DNA from: Nocardia suismassiliense
GTDB taxonomy: Bacteria; Actinomycetota; Actinomycetes; Mycobacteriales; Mycobacteriaceae
Direction: 5' to 3'
Assembly: GCF_900269665.1 (NCBI RefSeq)
Contig: NZ_LT985361.1
Coordinates: 3,964,694-4,028,693 of the forward strand
Length of the DNA: 64,000 nucleotides
Shown: in pieces, positions 16,024 to 27,351 of the stretch
How positions within the stretch are numbered: position 1 is the stretch's first letter
How the letters are laid out: each line of letters opens with the position of its first letter
Notes under the pieces: generated by a model
What the model was told of the DNA's origin: nothing
Seen by the model: the letters and a program-made list of their open reading frames with translations, nothing else
Database searches by the model: none
Position numbers and translations under genes: made by a program

Positions 16024-16662
16024 TCAAGCCCGCCGGGCGACAGTCAGCACATCGGGCACCAGCGCGTCCGGGAGGGGCCTGCGTACCGGTCGCTGCTCGG
16101 TGACCCGGAAGCCCGCGTTCTCCACCAGCAGCCGCATCTCCGCAGGCGAGGGGAAGTAGGCGACGTTCTGAATCGGCTGGGGCTGCAACAATCGGGCGAA
16201 CCGACTGCGCGGATTGTTCAGGACGATCGCGAGTAGCCCGCCGGGTGAGACGATCCGGTGGAACTCCGCGAGCGCTGCCGCATGATCGAAGAAGTGAAAG
16301 GCATGGGTGGAGACGACGGCGTCGACCGCCCCGTCGGGCAGACCGAGGTCTTCGGCCCGTCGATTGATCCAATTCACCTCGGGGGAACGCGCTTTCGCCT
16401 GCCGGAGCATGCCGGCGGAGGCATCGCAGCCGTACACCACCTCGGCCGCCAGCTCCTGCTGGATGCGCGACGCGAGAATGCCGGTGCCGCAACCGACATC
16501 GGCGATCCGGTGGATCCCGGCCCGCCGCAGCTGGTCGATGATCTCGTCCTGCGGCGGCTGGTAGGCGACTCGCTGAACCAGGGGAGTGTTGTAGACCCGG
16601 GCAAGCCGATCCCAGCCGGAGGTGACGAGGCTGTTGAAGGCCCGAGTCGGAGCGTGCGGCAT
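16024..16662 (-). CDS. Class I SAM-dependent methyltransferase
   Basis: A 212-residue cytosolic methyltransferase. Motif I, IADVGCGTGILASRI, at about 54-68 binds S-adenosylmethionine. Motif II (VVYGCDASAGMLRQAKARSP) and motif IV (AVDAVVSTHAFHFFDHAAAL) follow in the usual order of UbiE/Methyltransf_11 proteins. The substrate cannot be told. It lies downstream of an MFS porter gene on the same strand with 50 bp between stop and start, and a perfect 25-bp palindrome (16693-16717) fills that gap and overlaps the porter stop. It may be controlled through that palindrome. Confidence 0.85.
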   Translation of the reverse strand: MPHAPTRAFNSLVTSGWDRLARVYNTPLVQRVAYQPPQDEIIDQLRRAGIHRIADVGCGTGILASRIQQELAAEVVYGCDASAGMLRQAKARSPEVNWINRRAEDLGLPDGAVDAVVSTHAFHFFDHAAALAEFHRIVSPGGLLAIVLNNPRSRFARLLQPQPIQNVAYFPSPAEMRLLVENAGFRVTEQRPVRRPLPDALVPDVLTVARRA

Positions 16663-16692
16663 GGGCGTCCCTTCTGGGTGACTGGCCTCGAT

Positions 16693-16717
16693 CCTAAATT
16701 GTCTCAGACAATTTAGG
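16693..16717. promoter_or_regulatory. Perfect 25-bp palindrome, probable operator
   Basis: CCTAAATTGTCT-C-AGACAATTTAGG has 12-bp perfect arms around one base. It covers the stop codon of the MFS gene (16713-16715) and ends about 30 bp before the methyltransferase start. The one-base centre argues against an RNA hairpin and for a protein-binding site of the TetR, PadR or MarR type. No regulator gene is adjacent. Confidence 0.65.
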
Positions 16718-18173
16718 AAGTCTGGGTCGGATTACCCGACGCGGCGGTGGCGCTCAACGGTTTCGCGATGTCCTCCAGCGAACGACCCTCTGCCCGTACG
16801 CCATAAGCCAGCTCGACCAGCCCGGCGGCGAACATCGCGGTGGCGCCGATGGCGAAGGCGAGCGCGGTCTTGCCGGGATCACCCTCGGCGGCCAGCTTGG
16901 AGAACACCAGCGGCCCGGCCACACCACCCGCGACGGTGCCGATCGCGTAGAAGAACGCGATGGCCATGGCCCGCGTCTCCATCGGGAAGATCTCGCTCAC
17001 CGTCAGATACGCCGCGCTGGCGCCGCAGGACGCGACAAACAGCACCGCCGTCCAGCACGCGGTCAACGTCACCGCCGACAACACGCCGGCCTGGAAAAGC
17101 CATGCGGTGCCGAACAAGAGAACCGCCGAGCCGAGGTAGCAGCCCGTGATCATCGGCTTGCGTCCGATCGTATCGAACAGCCGGCCGAGCAGCAGCGGGC
17201 CGAGGAAGTTGCCGAAGCAGATCACGGCGAAGTAGTAACCCACCCGATCGTCGGCCACATGAAACGACTTCGACAGGATGAGCGCGTAATTGAAGGTGAT
17301 GGCGTTGTACAGAAACGCCTGCCCGATGAACAGCGCGAGCCCGAGCACGCTGCGCCGCGGATAGTGCCGCACCATCACCGCGGCGATCTCGCGGAAGCTG
17401 ATGGTGCGTCGCTGGTGGATCTCGATGCGCTGATCCGACACATCTTCGAGTTCGCGACCGGTGTCGGCACGCACCTGCTTTTCGATGTCAACGACGGTCC
17501 GCTCGGCCGCGTCCTCCCGCTCGTGGATGAACATCCAGCGCGGACTCTCCGGTACGTGACGACGCACCACCAGAATGACCAGCCCGAACACGGCGCCCAG
17601 CGCAAAGGTCAAGCGCCAGCCGATGTTCGCCGGAAACAGGTTGGTGTTCAATGCGACGACGGACAGCAGTGAGCCGCCGACGGCGCCGAGCCAGAACGTC
17701 CCGTTGATCACGATGTCGATGCGTCCGCGATATTTGCGCGGGATGAGCTCATCGATCGCGGAGTTGATCGCCGCGTATTCGCCGCCGATGCCGAATCCGG
17801 TGAGGAAGCGGAACAGGATGAACCACCACACCGAAAACGACACTGCGGTAAGCGCTGTCGCGATGAGATACACGGCGAGGGTGATCAAGAACAGCTTCTT
17901 GCGGCCGAATCTGTCGGTGAGCCAACCGAAGAACAGCGCGCCACAGCCCGCGCCCGCGACGTACATGGCCGCCGCGATGCCGGAAACCTGTGCGGCCGTG
18001 ATGTTCAGGCCGCTCCCCGGCTCGGACAACCGGCTCGCCACGCTGCCGACGACGGTGACCTCTAGGCCGTCCAGGATCCAGACGGACCCGAGCCCGATCA
18101 CCACCATCCAGTGCCAGCGCGACCACGGCAAACGATCCAGTCGCGCCGGAATGTCGGTCGAAATCGTCTTCAC
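16713..18173 (-). CDS. MFS transporter (sugar/aromatic-acid porter type)
   Basis: A 486-residue inner-membrane protein with about 12 transmembrane segments. The MFS signature between helices 2 and 3 is GWLTDRFGRKKLF (about 83-95), repeated in the second half as GRLFDTIGRKPM. The motif PESPRWMF after helix 6 is typical of the sugar-porter and metabolite/proton symporter subfamilies. The GTG at 18173 follows GAGGGGTGG. The substrate is not predictable. It shares a divergent 178-bp promoter region with the EthD-domain gene, which holds a KstR-like box nearer the EthD start. Confidence 0.88.
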   Translation of the reverse strand: MKTISTDIPARLDRLPWSRWHWMVVIGLGSVWILDGLEVTVVGSVASRLSEPGSGLNITAAQVSGIAAAMYVAGAGCGALFFGWLTDRFGRKKLFLITLAVYLIATALTAVSFSVWWFILFRFLTGFGIGGEYAAINSAIDELIPRKYRGRIDIVINGTFWLGAVGGSLLSVVALNTNLFPANIGWRLTFALGAVFGLVILVVRRHVPESPRWMFIHEREDAAERTVVDIEKQVRADTGRELEDVSDQRIEIHQRRTISFREIAAVMVRHYPRRSVLGLALFIGQAFLYNAITFNYALILSKSFHVADDRVGYYFAVICFGNFLGPLLLGRLFDTIGRKPMITGCYLGSAVLLFGTAWLFQAGVLSAVTLTACWTAVLFVASCGASAAYLTVSEIFPMETRAMAIAFFYAIGTVAGGVAGPLVFSKLAAEGDPGKTALAFAIGATAMFAAGLVELAYGVRAEGRSLEDIAKPLSATAASGNPTQTS

Positions 18174-18322
18174 AGGCCACCCCTCTTCGGTCGATGCGGA
18201 CCGTTTACCCGGCGAAGAGGCGACTATTCACTCGCGTGTGCGGGTGGCGTTGCTCCAGGTCAGAGTGGTGAGCACCCGCAGACGGGCGGATCGAGACAGG
18301 ATTGAGCTACCCTGCGCAGAAG

Positions 18323-18336
18323 TGAAACCTGTTACA
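18323..18336. promoter_or_regulatory. KstR-like operator box
   Basis: TGAAACCTGTTACA fits the palindromic consensus TnnAACnnGTTnnA of the steroid-catabolism repressor KstR exactly. It ends 15 bp before the ATG of the EthD-domain gene, a fit place for repression. Other TetR regulators also use AACnnGTT cores, so the identity of the regulator is inference. Confidence 0.45.
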
Positions 18337-18351
18337 GAAAGTGGCCGCGCG

Positions 18352-19014
18352 ATGAAGGTGATGTTCGCACTCTGGGACGCCGGCGATCTGCTCGCCGACG
18401 AACTGACCGCACGATTGGCCGCCGCCGGAACTACTGCGCTACAGGTGAACATCGCCGACGCCGAGGTCTCGAACGCCATGCTCCGGCTGACCACCTTCGA
18501 TGAGCCGGTAGCCGCGGTGGTCAGCGCATGGATATCCGAACCGCGCGAAACCGAAGCCGTCACAAAAGTTCTCGCTGAGGTCGCGAAGCGGGTCGCCGGC
18601 TGGCACGTCGAGGAAGCACGCCCGATCGAGCCGCCCGCCGTCCCGCTCGGCCAGCGGGCGCCGGGCCTGGCCAACCTCGCATTTCTCCGACGACCGGACA
18701 CGCTCCCGCACACCGAATGGCTGCATCGCTGGCGCGACAAGCACACCGAAGTCGCCATCACCACTCAGGCGACCTTCGGCTACGTCCAGAATCTCGTGCT
18801 CGACCGCGTCACGAACGACGCCCCCGACATCGCCGCGATCGTAGAGGAACTCTTCCCCATCGAAGCGCTCACCGACCCGCACGCGTTCTATGGCAGTGCC
18901 GGTGACAATGCCGAACTGACGCGCCGAATCGGCCGAATGATGAAGAGCGTGGCCACTTTCGGTGCCGACCGCGACATCGACGTCGTACCGACCAGCCGCT
19001 ACCTGCTGCGCTGA
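18352..19014 (+). CDS. EthD-domain protein (alpha/beta-barrel ferredoxin-like)
   Basis: A 220-residue soluble protein. The region about 105-150 (LANLAFLRRPDTLPHTEWLH, then HTEVAITTQATFGYVQNLV) has the EthD/dimeric alpha-beta-barrel pattern: a strand, a helix with a Trp, and a His-rich turn. EthD-type proteins are often associated with degradation or oxidation pathways without a known catalytic residue set. The ATG at 18352 was chosen because the KstR-like box sits just before it. It overlaps the 3' end of the LysR gene on the other strand by 16 bp. The exact role is unknown. Confidence 0.65.
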   Translation: MKVMFALWDAGDLLADELTARLAAAGTTALQVNIADAEVSNAMLRLTTFDEPVAAVVSAWISEPRETEAVTKVLAEVAKRVAGWHVEEARPIEPPAVPLGQRAPGLANLAFLRRPDTLPHTEWLHRWRDKHTEVAITTQATFGYVQNLVLDRVTNDAPDIAAIVEELFPIEALTDPHAFYGSAGDNAELTRRIGRMMKSVATFGADRDIDVVPTSRYLLR

Positions 19015-20042
19015 GCCGACCCGGCGGCACTGCCCTGCGCGGCCGCACTGCCCTGCGCAGTCGCACTGCCCTGCACGACCGCGTTGCTCTGCACAGCCGC
19101 ATTGCTCTCCGTGGCTGCGTTGCTCTGCGCAGTCGCATTACCCTGCGCGGCCGCACGGCTCTGTGTGGCTGCACTACCTTGCGCCACCGAAGCGCGCAGC
19201 GCCGAGCGCGCCGCCCGAACAGCCGGATGGTCACCGGTGCCCCGCCGATACGCCAGCAATGTCCGCCGCCGCGTCGTCAACGGCGTCAGCGTGACCTCCG
19301 CCGGACACGTCAACGCGCCGAGCTCCGGCACCAACGCCACCCCCTGTCCCGCCGCGACCAGCGCGAGCACGGTGCCGAAATCATCGGCGTGATGACGCAC
19401 GTGTGGCGTGAATCCCGCTGCCTGACAGGCACGCACGGTCATCGTGTGACACAACGTGTCGGGAGTGCCTGCGATCCACGAGGTTTCGCGATGCGCGCCC
19501 AGCGACGCGTCGGACAGCGCTGCCAGATAGATGGTTTCCTCGAGCAGCGGCTCGGTATCGAGCGCCGAATCCGGCTCGACGGGCACATAGTCGTACTCCT
19601 GCACCAGCGCTACGTCCAGGGTCTCGGCCCGCAGCGCGGCGGGCGCGGTCGCCGGATCCAGTTCGGTCACCATCAGTTCCAGCCCGGGATGGTCGCGACT
19701 CAACGCGACGAGCGCGGGGGACAGGATCGTCCGGACGGCAGTCGGGAAAGCGCCGATCCGCAACGTCCCGGTGAGTTCGGCGCGGCTGGTGGCCAAGTCG
19801 GCGGCGGCCTGCTCGAGCACCGCGAGGATCGTCTCCGCGTGCTCGACGAGGGTGCGCGCGGCCGGGGTCAGCGTCACCCGCCGCCCGGTCCGCTCCAGCA
19901 GCGGCACACCGGCTTCGCGTTCGAGCGCGCTGAGCTGCTGGGAGACGGCGGAGGGCGTGTAGGCGAGCGCGTCGGCGACCGCCGCGATGGTCTCGCGATG
20001 CGCCAGCTCACGCAGCAGCCGCAACTTCCGAATATCGAGCAT
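18999..20042 (-). CDS. LysR-family regulator with hexapeptide-repeat tail
   Basis: A 347-residue regulator. The N-terminal winged HTH (1-60) has the LysR signature AVADALAYTPSAVSQQLSAL. The effector-binding domain (about 90-285) is normal. The protein then runs on for about 64 residues that ordinary LysR proteins lack: nine tandem hexapeptides of the pattern (A/T/V)-(Q/E)-(G/S)-(S/N/R)-A-(A/T/V), ending GSAQRSR. The tail is Ala/Gln/Ser-rich, uncharged and probably disordered. The gene is divergent from the DapA-family gene across 71 bp with a candidate LysR box, so it probably controls that gene. The 3' end overlaps the EthD gene by 16 bp. Confidence 0.85.
   Translation of the reverse strand: MLDIRKLRLLRELAHRETIAAVADALAYTPSAVSQQLSALEREAGVPLLERTGRRVTLTPAARTLVEHAETILAVLEQAAADLATSRAELTGTLRIGAFPTAVRTILSPALVALSRDHPGLELMVTELDPATAPAALRAETLDVALVQEYDYVPVEPDSALDTEPLLEETIYLAALSDASLGAHRETSWIAGTPDTLCHTMTVRACQAAGFTPHVRHHADDFGTVLALVAAGQGVALVPELGALTCPAEVTLTPLTTRRRTLLAYRRGTGDHPAVRAARSALRASVAQGSAATQSRAAAQGNATAQSNAATESNAAVQSNAVVQGSATAQGSAAAQGSAAGSAQRSR
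19023..19184. repeat. Nine-copy 18-bp tandem repeat inside the LysR gene
   Basis: Nine in-frame 18-bp units (+ strand example GGCGGCACTGCCCTGCGC) encode the hexapeptide tail of the LysR protein. Units differ mainly at degenerate positions, which keeps the peptide pattern. The array is a coding minisatellite and may vary in copy number between strains. Confidence 0.85.
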
Positions 20043-20079
20043 CAGTTCACCTTATGCTCGAATGTAGAAACGTGAACTG
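20043..20079. promoter_or_regulatory. Candidate LysR-regulator binding site
   Basis: CAGTTCAC (20043-20050) and GTGAACTG (20072-20079) are perfect 8-bp inverted arms 21 bp apart in the 71-bp region between the divergent LysR gene and the DapA-family gene. The left arm touches the LysR start codon, so binding could give autoregulation. LysR regulators typically bind such spaced dyads, but their core is usually T-N11-A, so this is a moderate call. Confidence 0.4.
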
Positions 20080-20113
20080 GACCTGAAGGTTCAACGAGGT
20101 CACGCTTGTATTC

Positions 20114-21019
20114 ATGACGCTCGCAGGCCTCTTCGTCCCCCTGGTCACCCCGTTCACCGCGGACGGCGCGCTAGCGGCCGATGCACTGGCGGGCCTGGCA
20201 CATTCGGCACTCACCGACGGCGCGACCGGTCTGGTCGCCCTCGGCACCACCGCGGAAACCGCGACCCTGAACGCCGCCGAGCGCAACCTCGTCGTCGAGA
20301 TCTGCGCCCGCGCGTGCCGAGAACACAACGCCCCCTTGATCGTCGGCGCCGGATCCAACTGCACCGCTGACTCGATCGACGCACTCGCCGGCCTCAGCTC
20401 GCACATCACCGCCGCGCTCACCGTCGTCCCCTACTACACCCGCCCTTCCGAAGCCGGTGTGCTCGCCCACTTCCGCGCCCTCGCGGCCAGCAGCCCGGTC
20501 CCGCTGGTCGTCTACAACATTCCGTACCGCACCGGCCGCACCCTCGGCGCCGACACCTTGCGCGAGCTCGCCGCGGAGCCGAACATCATCGGCGTCAAAC
20601 ACGCCGTCGGCGCCATCGACGACACCACCATCGAGCTGATGCGCACGCGCCCAGGCGATTTCGCCGTCCTCGCCGGTGACGACCTGTACGCCGCACCGCT
20701 GCTTGCCCTCGGCGCGACCGGCGGCATCCTCGCCTCCGCGACCCTCGCCACCGCCTCGTTCGCCGCCCTGGTGACAGCTTGGCGTGATGGGCCGATCGAC
20801 GAGGCCCGCGCCATCAGCCACCGCCTCGCCGCGCTGTCCGCAGCCCTCTTCGCCGAACCCAACCCCTCCGTCATCAAGGCGGTCCTGGCCGCCGAAGGAC
20901 GTATCCCGAGCCCGGCCGTCCGCCTGCCGCTGCTCCCCGCAAGTGCCGCGGCAACAGCGGCCGCCCGCGCCGCCCTGGAATTCTGTTCTGCTGAATCCAC
21001 CCAGAAATTGCTGGTGTAG
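20114..21019 (+). CDS. DapA-family aldolase (dihydrodipicolinate synthase-like)
   Basis: A 301-residue TIM-barrel class I aldolase. The Schiff-base lysine is Lys162 in GVKHAVG. The Tyr of YNIPYRTG (Tyr134) and the following Arg139 match DapA. The pyruvate-binding GTTAE motif lies at 44-48. The normal reaction would be pyruvate plus aspartate semialdehyde to 4-hydroxy-tetrahydrodipicolinate for lysine and peptidoglycan, but paralogues act on other oxo-acids. It is divergent from the LysR gene and isolated from other lysine-biosynthesis genes, so a paralogue with a regulated, perhaps catabolic, role is as likely as the housekeeping enzyme. Confidence 0.8.
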   Translation: MTLAGLFVPLVTPFTADGALAADALAGLAHSALTDGATGLVALGTTAETATLNAAERNLVVEICARACREHNAPLIVGAGSNCTADSIDALAGLSSHITAALTVVPYYTRPSEAGVLAHFRALAASSPVPLVVYNIPYRTGRTLGADTLRELAAEPNIIGVKHAVGAIDDTTIELMRTRPGDFAVLAGDDLYAAPLLALGATGGILASATLATASFAALVTAWRDGPIDEARAISHRLAALSAALFAEPNPSVIKAVLAAEGRIPSPAVRLPLLPASAAATAAARAALEFCSAESTQKLLV

Positions 21020-21046
21020 GAGGCGAAGAGATGGAACGCTGAAGCG

Positions 21047-22582
21047 GTGACTCAACCTCCGGATACTCAGGCTACGGGGCCTGATCCGACCGCCGACAAA
21101 CTCGACGCGGCGGTCTTCAAGGTGGCAGGCGTGGTCGTGCTCGGCGCGATCATGTCGATCCTCGACATCACCGTCGTCAATATCGCGCTGCCTACTTTCC
21201 AAGCCGAGTTCGGCACGAGCTACGCCATCGCGGCGTGGACGATCACCGGCTACACATTGGCGCTGGCCACCGTCATTCCGCTGACCGGCTGGGCGGCGGA
21301 TCGGTTCGGCACGAAACGCCTCTACATGGCGGCGCTGACGTTCTTCGTGCTCGGCTCGGTGCTGTGCGCCACCGCGTGGAACATCGAGTCGCTCATCGCG
21401 TTCCGGGTGATCCAGGGCATCGGTGGCGGCATGCTGATGCCGCTGGGCATGACGATCATGACCCATGCGGCGGGCCCGCAGCGGGTCGGCCGGGTGATGG
21501 CGGTGCTCGGGGTGCCGATGCTGCTCGGTCCGATCTGCGGACCGATCCTCGGCGGCTGGCTGATCGAATTCCACTGGCAGTGGATCTTCTTGATCAACGT
21601 GCCGATCGGCATCATCTCGCTGGTCTTGGCGCAGGTGATATTCCCGGCGGACAAGCCGGAGCCGTCGGAGTCGTTCGACTTCCTCGGCATGCTGCTCGCC
21701 TCGCCCGGGCTCGCGCTGTTCCTGTTCGGCGTCTCGTCCATTCCCGGTGAGGGAACGGTGCTGGCGACGAAGGTGTTGCTGCCGGCGATCATCGGCTTGG
21801 TTCTCATGGTGGCGTTCGTCTTCCACGCGCTGCGCACCGAACATCCGCTGATCGATCTGCATCTGTTCCGCAACCGCGCGCTGACCTTCGCGGTGCTCAC
21901 CATGGTGCTGTTCGCCATCGCATTCTTCGGCGGGGCGTTGCTGCTGCCGACCTATCTGCAGCAGATCCGCGGCGAATCGGCACTGATGGCCGGCTTGCTG
22001 CTGATCCCACAGGGTTTGGGCGCGATGATCACCATGCCGGTCGCCGGACGGCTGGTCGACAAGATCGGGCCGGGCAAGATCGTGCTGGTCGGCATCACGC
22101 TGATCGCGTTCAGCACGGTGTTCTTCACCAAGCTCGGCGTGGACACCTCGTACCCGATCATGCTCGGCGCGCTGTTCGTGATGGGTCTGGGCATGGGTTG
22201 CACGATGATGCCGATCATGACCGCGGCGATCCAGACGCTGAGCCATCAGCAGGTCGCCCGCGGCTCGACCTTGATGAACATCGTGAACCAGACCGCGGGC
22301 TCGATCGGCACCGCGGTGATCTCGGTGGTGCTGACCAACTTCCTGAACAAGGAGGAGTTCGCCAAGCCGGCGATCGCGGCCAACGCCAACCCGGAGTTCG
22401 CGAGCCAGCTGCCGCCGGGCGTGCTGGAGACCGGATTGAGCCAGGCCGCAACGGCATTCAGCCACACCTACATCGTGGCGCTGGTGCTGACCGTGCTCAC
22501 GCTGGTGCCGGCGTTCTTCCTGCCGCGGACCAAGCCGAAGAATCCGGAAGCGGTCGACGCGATCGCCGCGGTGCACGTCTGA
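21047..22582 (+). CDS. DHA2-type MFS drug exporter (EmrB/QacA family)
   Basis: A 511-residue membrane protein with about 14 transmembrane helices. The DHA2 motif C region LDITVVNIALPTF is at about 42-54, and the motif A loop GWAADRFGTKRLYM follows the second helix. This family uses proton exchange to export drugs and detergents. It starts with GTG at 21047, 27 bp after the DapA-family stop, and may be co-transcribed with it. It is convergent with rpoB2 across a strong hairpin. Closeness to a resistance-type RNA polymerase gene is suggestive, but no evidence ties its substrate to rifamycins. Confidence 0.85.
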   Translation: MTQPPDTQATGPDPTADKLDAAVFKVAGVVVLGAIMSILDITVVNIALPTFQAEFGTSYAIAAWTITGYTLALATVIPLTGWAADRFGTKRLYMAALTFFVLGSVLCATAWNIESLIAFRVIQGIGGGMLMPLGMTIMTHAAGPQRVGRVMAVLGVPMLLGPICGPILGGWLIEFHWQWIFLINVPIGIISLVLAQVIFPADKPEPSESFDFLGMLLASPGLALFLFGVSSIPGEGTVLATKVLLPAIIGLVLMVAFVFHALRTEHPLIDLHLFRNRALTFAVLTMVLFAIAFFGGALLLPTYLQQIRGESALMAGLLLIPQGLGAMITMPVAGRLVDKIGPGKIVLVGITLIAFSTVFFTKLGVDTSYPIMLGALFVMGLGMGCTMMPIMTAAIQTLSHQQVARGSTLMNIVNQTAGSIGTAVISVVLTNFLNKEEFAKPAIAANANPEFASQLPPGVLETGLSQAATAFSHTYIVALVLTVLTLVPAFFLPRTKPKNPEAVDAIAAVHV

Positions 22583-22706
22583 CAGCCGCACACTGTCTGG
22601 TTTCCCGCACACCGACTTGCCGAACTGACACGCGTGCGGATGTCAGAAGTAGTGCGGCAATGCGGATACCGGCAGCAACGTCTGCGGACTGAGCGGTGGG
22701 GACTGA

Positions 22707-22746
22707 CCGGGATCGAGGCGCGATACACATCGCGGCTCGATCCCGG
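22707..22746. terminator. Strong hairpin between convergent genes
   Basis: CCGGGATCGAG (22707-22717) pairs perfectly with CTCGATCCCGG (22736-22746), and inside, after one G/G mismatch, CGCGAT pairs with ATCGCG around an ACAC loop. There is no T run, as is common for terminators of high-GC actinobacteria. It lies 17 bp past the rpoB2 stop on the - strand and can also stop transcripts of the exporter gene. Confidence 0.75.
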
Positions 22747-22762
22747 CGTCCGGCGGCTGGGG

Positions 22763-26239
<3,477 letters not shown>

Positions 26240-26285
26240 GGTGCGTCCTTCCACGACCTCATGCTGATGAATTGCGTGTGATCGC

Positions 26286-26447
26286 CTACCCGAACGGAAC
26301 TCGCACACCATAGGAAGTGAGGACCACGGTATCGGTGGTGATCACAACGGATTGGTTCGTGGGGTCGGACAGGAGGCAGCCAGCGCAACGCATCAAATTA
26401 CTCGCATATTCGCGGCAGCACAATAGGCATTCGATAATCGGGCACAT
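26286..26447 (-). CDS. Small zinc-ribbon ORF in the rpoB2 leader
   Basis: A 53-residue reading frame that lies wholly inside the rpoB2 leader and is too short for usual gene calls. It has C7-x2-C10-x10-C21-x2-C24, a zinc-ribbon spacing, plus Cys2 and Cys11. Its stop is 46 bp before the rpoB2 GTG. It begins about 28 bases after the predicted transcription start. There is no Shine-Dalgarno close to the ATG; AGAGGA lies 22 bp upstream. It may be a leader peptide that tunes rpoB2 translation, a real small protein, or chance. The four-Cys pattern favours something real. Confidence 0.4.
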   Translation of the reverse strand: MCPIIECLLCCREYASNLMRCAGCLLSDPTNQSVVITTDTVVLTSYGVRVPFG

Positions 26448-26481
26448 GGGAGAGCCACTTCGAATGTTTTCCTCTGTGGGA

Positions 26482-26511
26482 ATAGTAACTCCGGGATGTT
26501 GCCCGCGTCAA
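26482..26511 (-). promoter_or_regulatory. Sigma-70-like promoter of rpoB2
   Basis: On the - strand TTGACG (26511-26506) and TACTAT (26487-26482) are separated by 18 bp, close to the housekeeping sigma-factor consensus. The predicted start near 26475 gives rpoB2 a leader of about 235 nt. The position right after the end of the hydrolase gene (stop at 26556) shows that rpoB2 has its own transcription unit. Confidence 0.6.
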
Positions 26512-26555
26512 GACTTTCGGCGAAATCAATGTCAGAAGTCGGGCCGCGGCTGGCG

Positions 26556-27341
26556 TTACGGGCCGACCTCGTCCAGAAAGTCCAGCACGAGCGGGCTTGC
26601 GATGGCACGGAATTCGTCGAAGTAGGCGTGCCGTGCGCCGGCGATCAACCGCATGCGAGCGTGCGGGATGCGCTCGGCGAGCAGCGGCGCGTTCGCCGCC
26701 GGATTGAAGCGGTCCTCGGTGCCGTGCACGATCAGGGTGGGAGTTGCGATGTCCGGCAGCACATCCCAGGCGTCGTGCCGGTTGCTGGCCATCAGGTGCC
26801 GTCGTTTGGCGTAGGCGGGCATGGTGGGATCGCCGACGGTGTTGTACGGGCCGGACGTGCGCGCGAGCCACTCCGGGGTGTACATCAGTTCCAGCAGGGC
26901 CTGATCGGCTGCGTTTTGGTCGGGCTGAACGAGCGACCGCCGAATCTCGGGACCGCGTTCGATGCCGTGTCTGCCGCCGGGGGAGGTGCAGCCCAGGACG
27001 AGGCCGTGCACCCGTTCGGGATGGCGGGCGGCCAGCCATTGCGCGACCCGGCCACCCATCGACGTGCCGTACACCGCGGCGCGTTCGATGCCCAGGTCAT
27101 CCAGCACCGCGACCACGTCGTCGGCGAAACCCGCTGTGCTGTAAGGCTCGTCGGGCTTGTCGCTGTCGCCGGTGCCGCGCCAGTCGAGGGTGACGGTGCG
27201 ATATCGGGTTTCGAAGTCTTCCCGGATGCCGTCCCACCAGTGGTGGTTGTTGGCTTGCCCGGCGAGCAGGAACAGCGGTGCGCCCTCGCCCGCAATCTGA
27301 TACGCGAGGCGAACTCCATTGGCGGCCTTGGCATATGGCAC
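26556..27341 (-). CDS. Alpha/beta-hydrolase
   Basis: A 261-residue soluble alpha/beta-hydrolase. The nucleophile elbow is YGTSMGG with Ser94, the acid is Asp210 (HGTEDRF) and the His is His238 (GARHAY); the oxyanion region is LAGQANNHHWWDG. Length and cap region fit the epoxide hydrolase/haloperoxidase-like esterase group. The substrate is unknown. It follows the TetR gene by 10 bp on the same strand and is probably co-expressed with it, so the TetR ligand may be the hydrolase substrate or product. Confidence 0.83.
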   Translation of the reverse strand: MPYAKAANGVRLAYQIAGEGAPLFLLAGQANNHHWWDGIREDFETRYRTVTLDWRGTGDSDKPDEPYSTAGFADDVVAVLDDLGIERAAVYGTSMGGRVAQWLAARHPERVHGLVLGCTSPGGRHGIERGPEIRRSLVQPDQNAADQALLELMYTPEWLARTSGPYNTVGDPTMPAYAKRRHLMASNRHDAWDVLPDIATPTLIVHGTEDRFNPAANAPLLAERIPHARMRLIAGARHAYFDEFRAIASPLVLDFLDEVGP

Positions 27342-27351
27342 GGTATCGGTC

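Noticed and set aside
19023..19184. The 18-bp repeat array considered as CRISPR or non-coding iterons
   Set aside because: Units are contiguous without spacers and stay in frame with the LysR gene, so it is a coding tandem repeat.
20171..22612. A 813-codon open frame on the - strand opposite the DapA-family and exporter genes
   Set aside because: Highly charged His/Arg/Gln/Glu composition without domains; it is the mirror of a membrane transporter gene.
26240..26480. A rifamycin-associated element in the rpoB2 leader
   Set aside because: I could not find a convincing conserved inverted repeat of that type here and cannot verify the consensus without a search.
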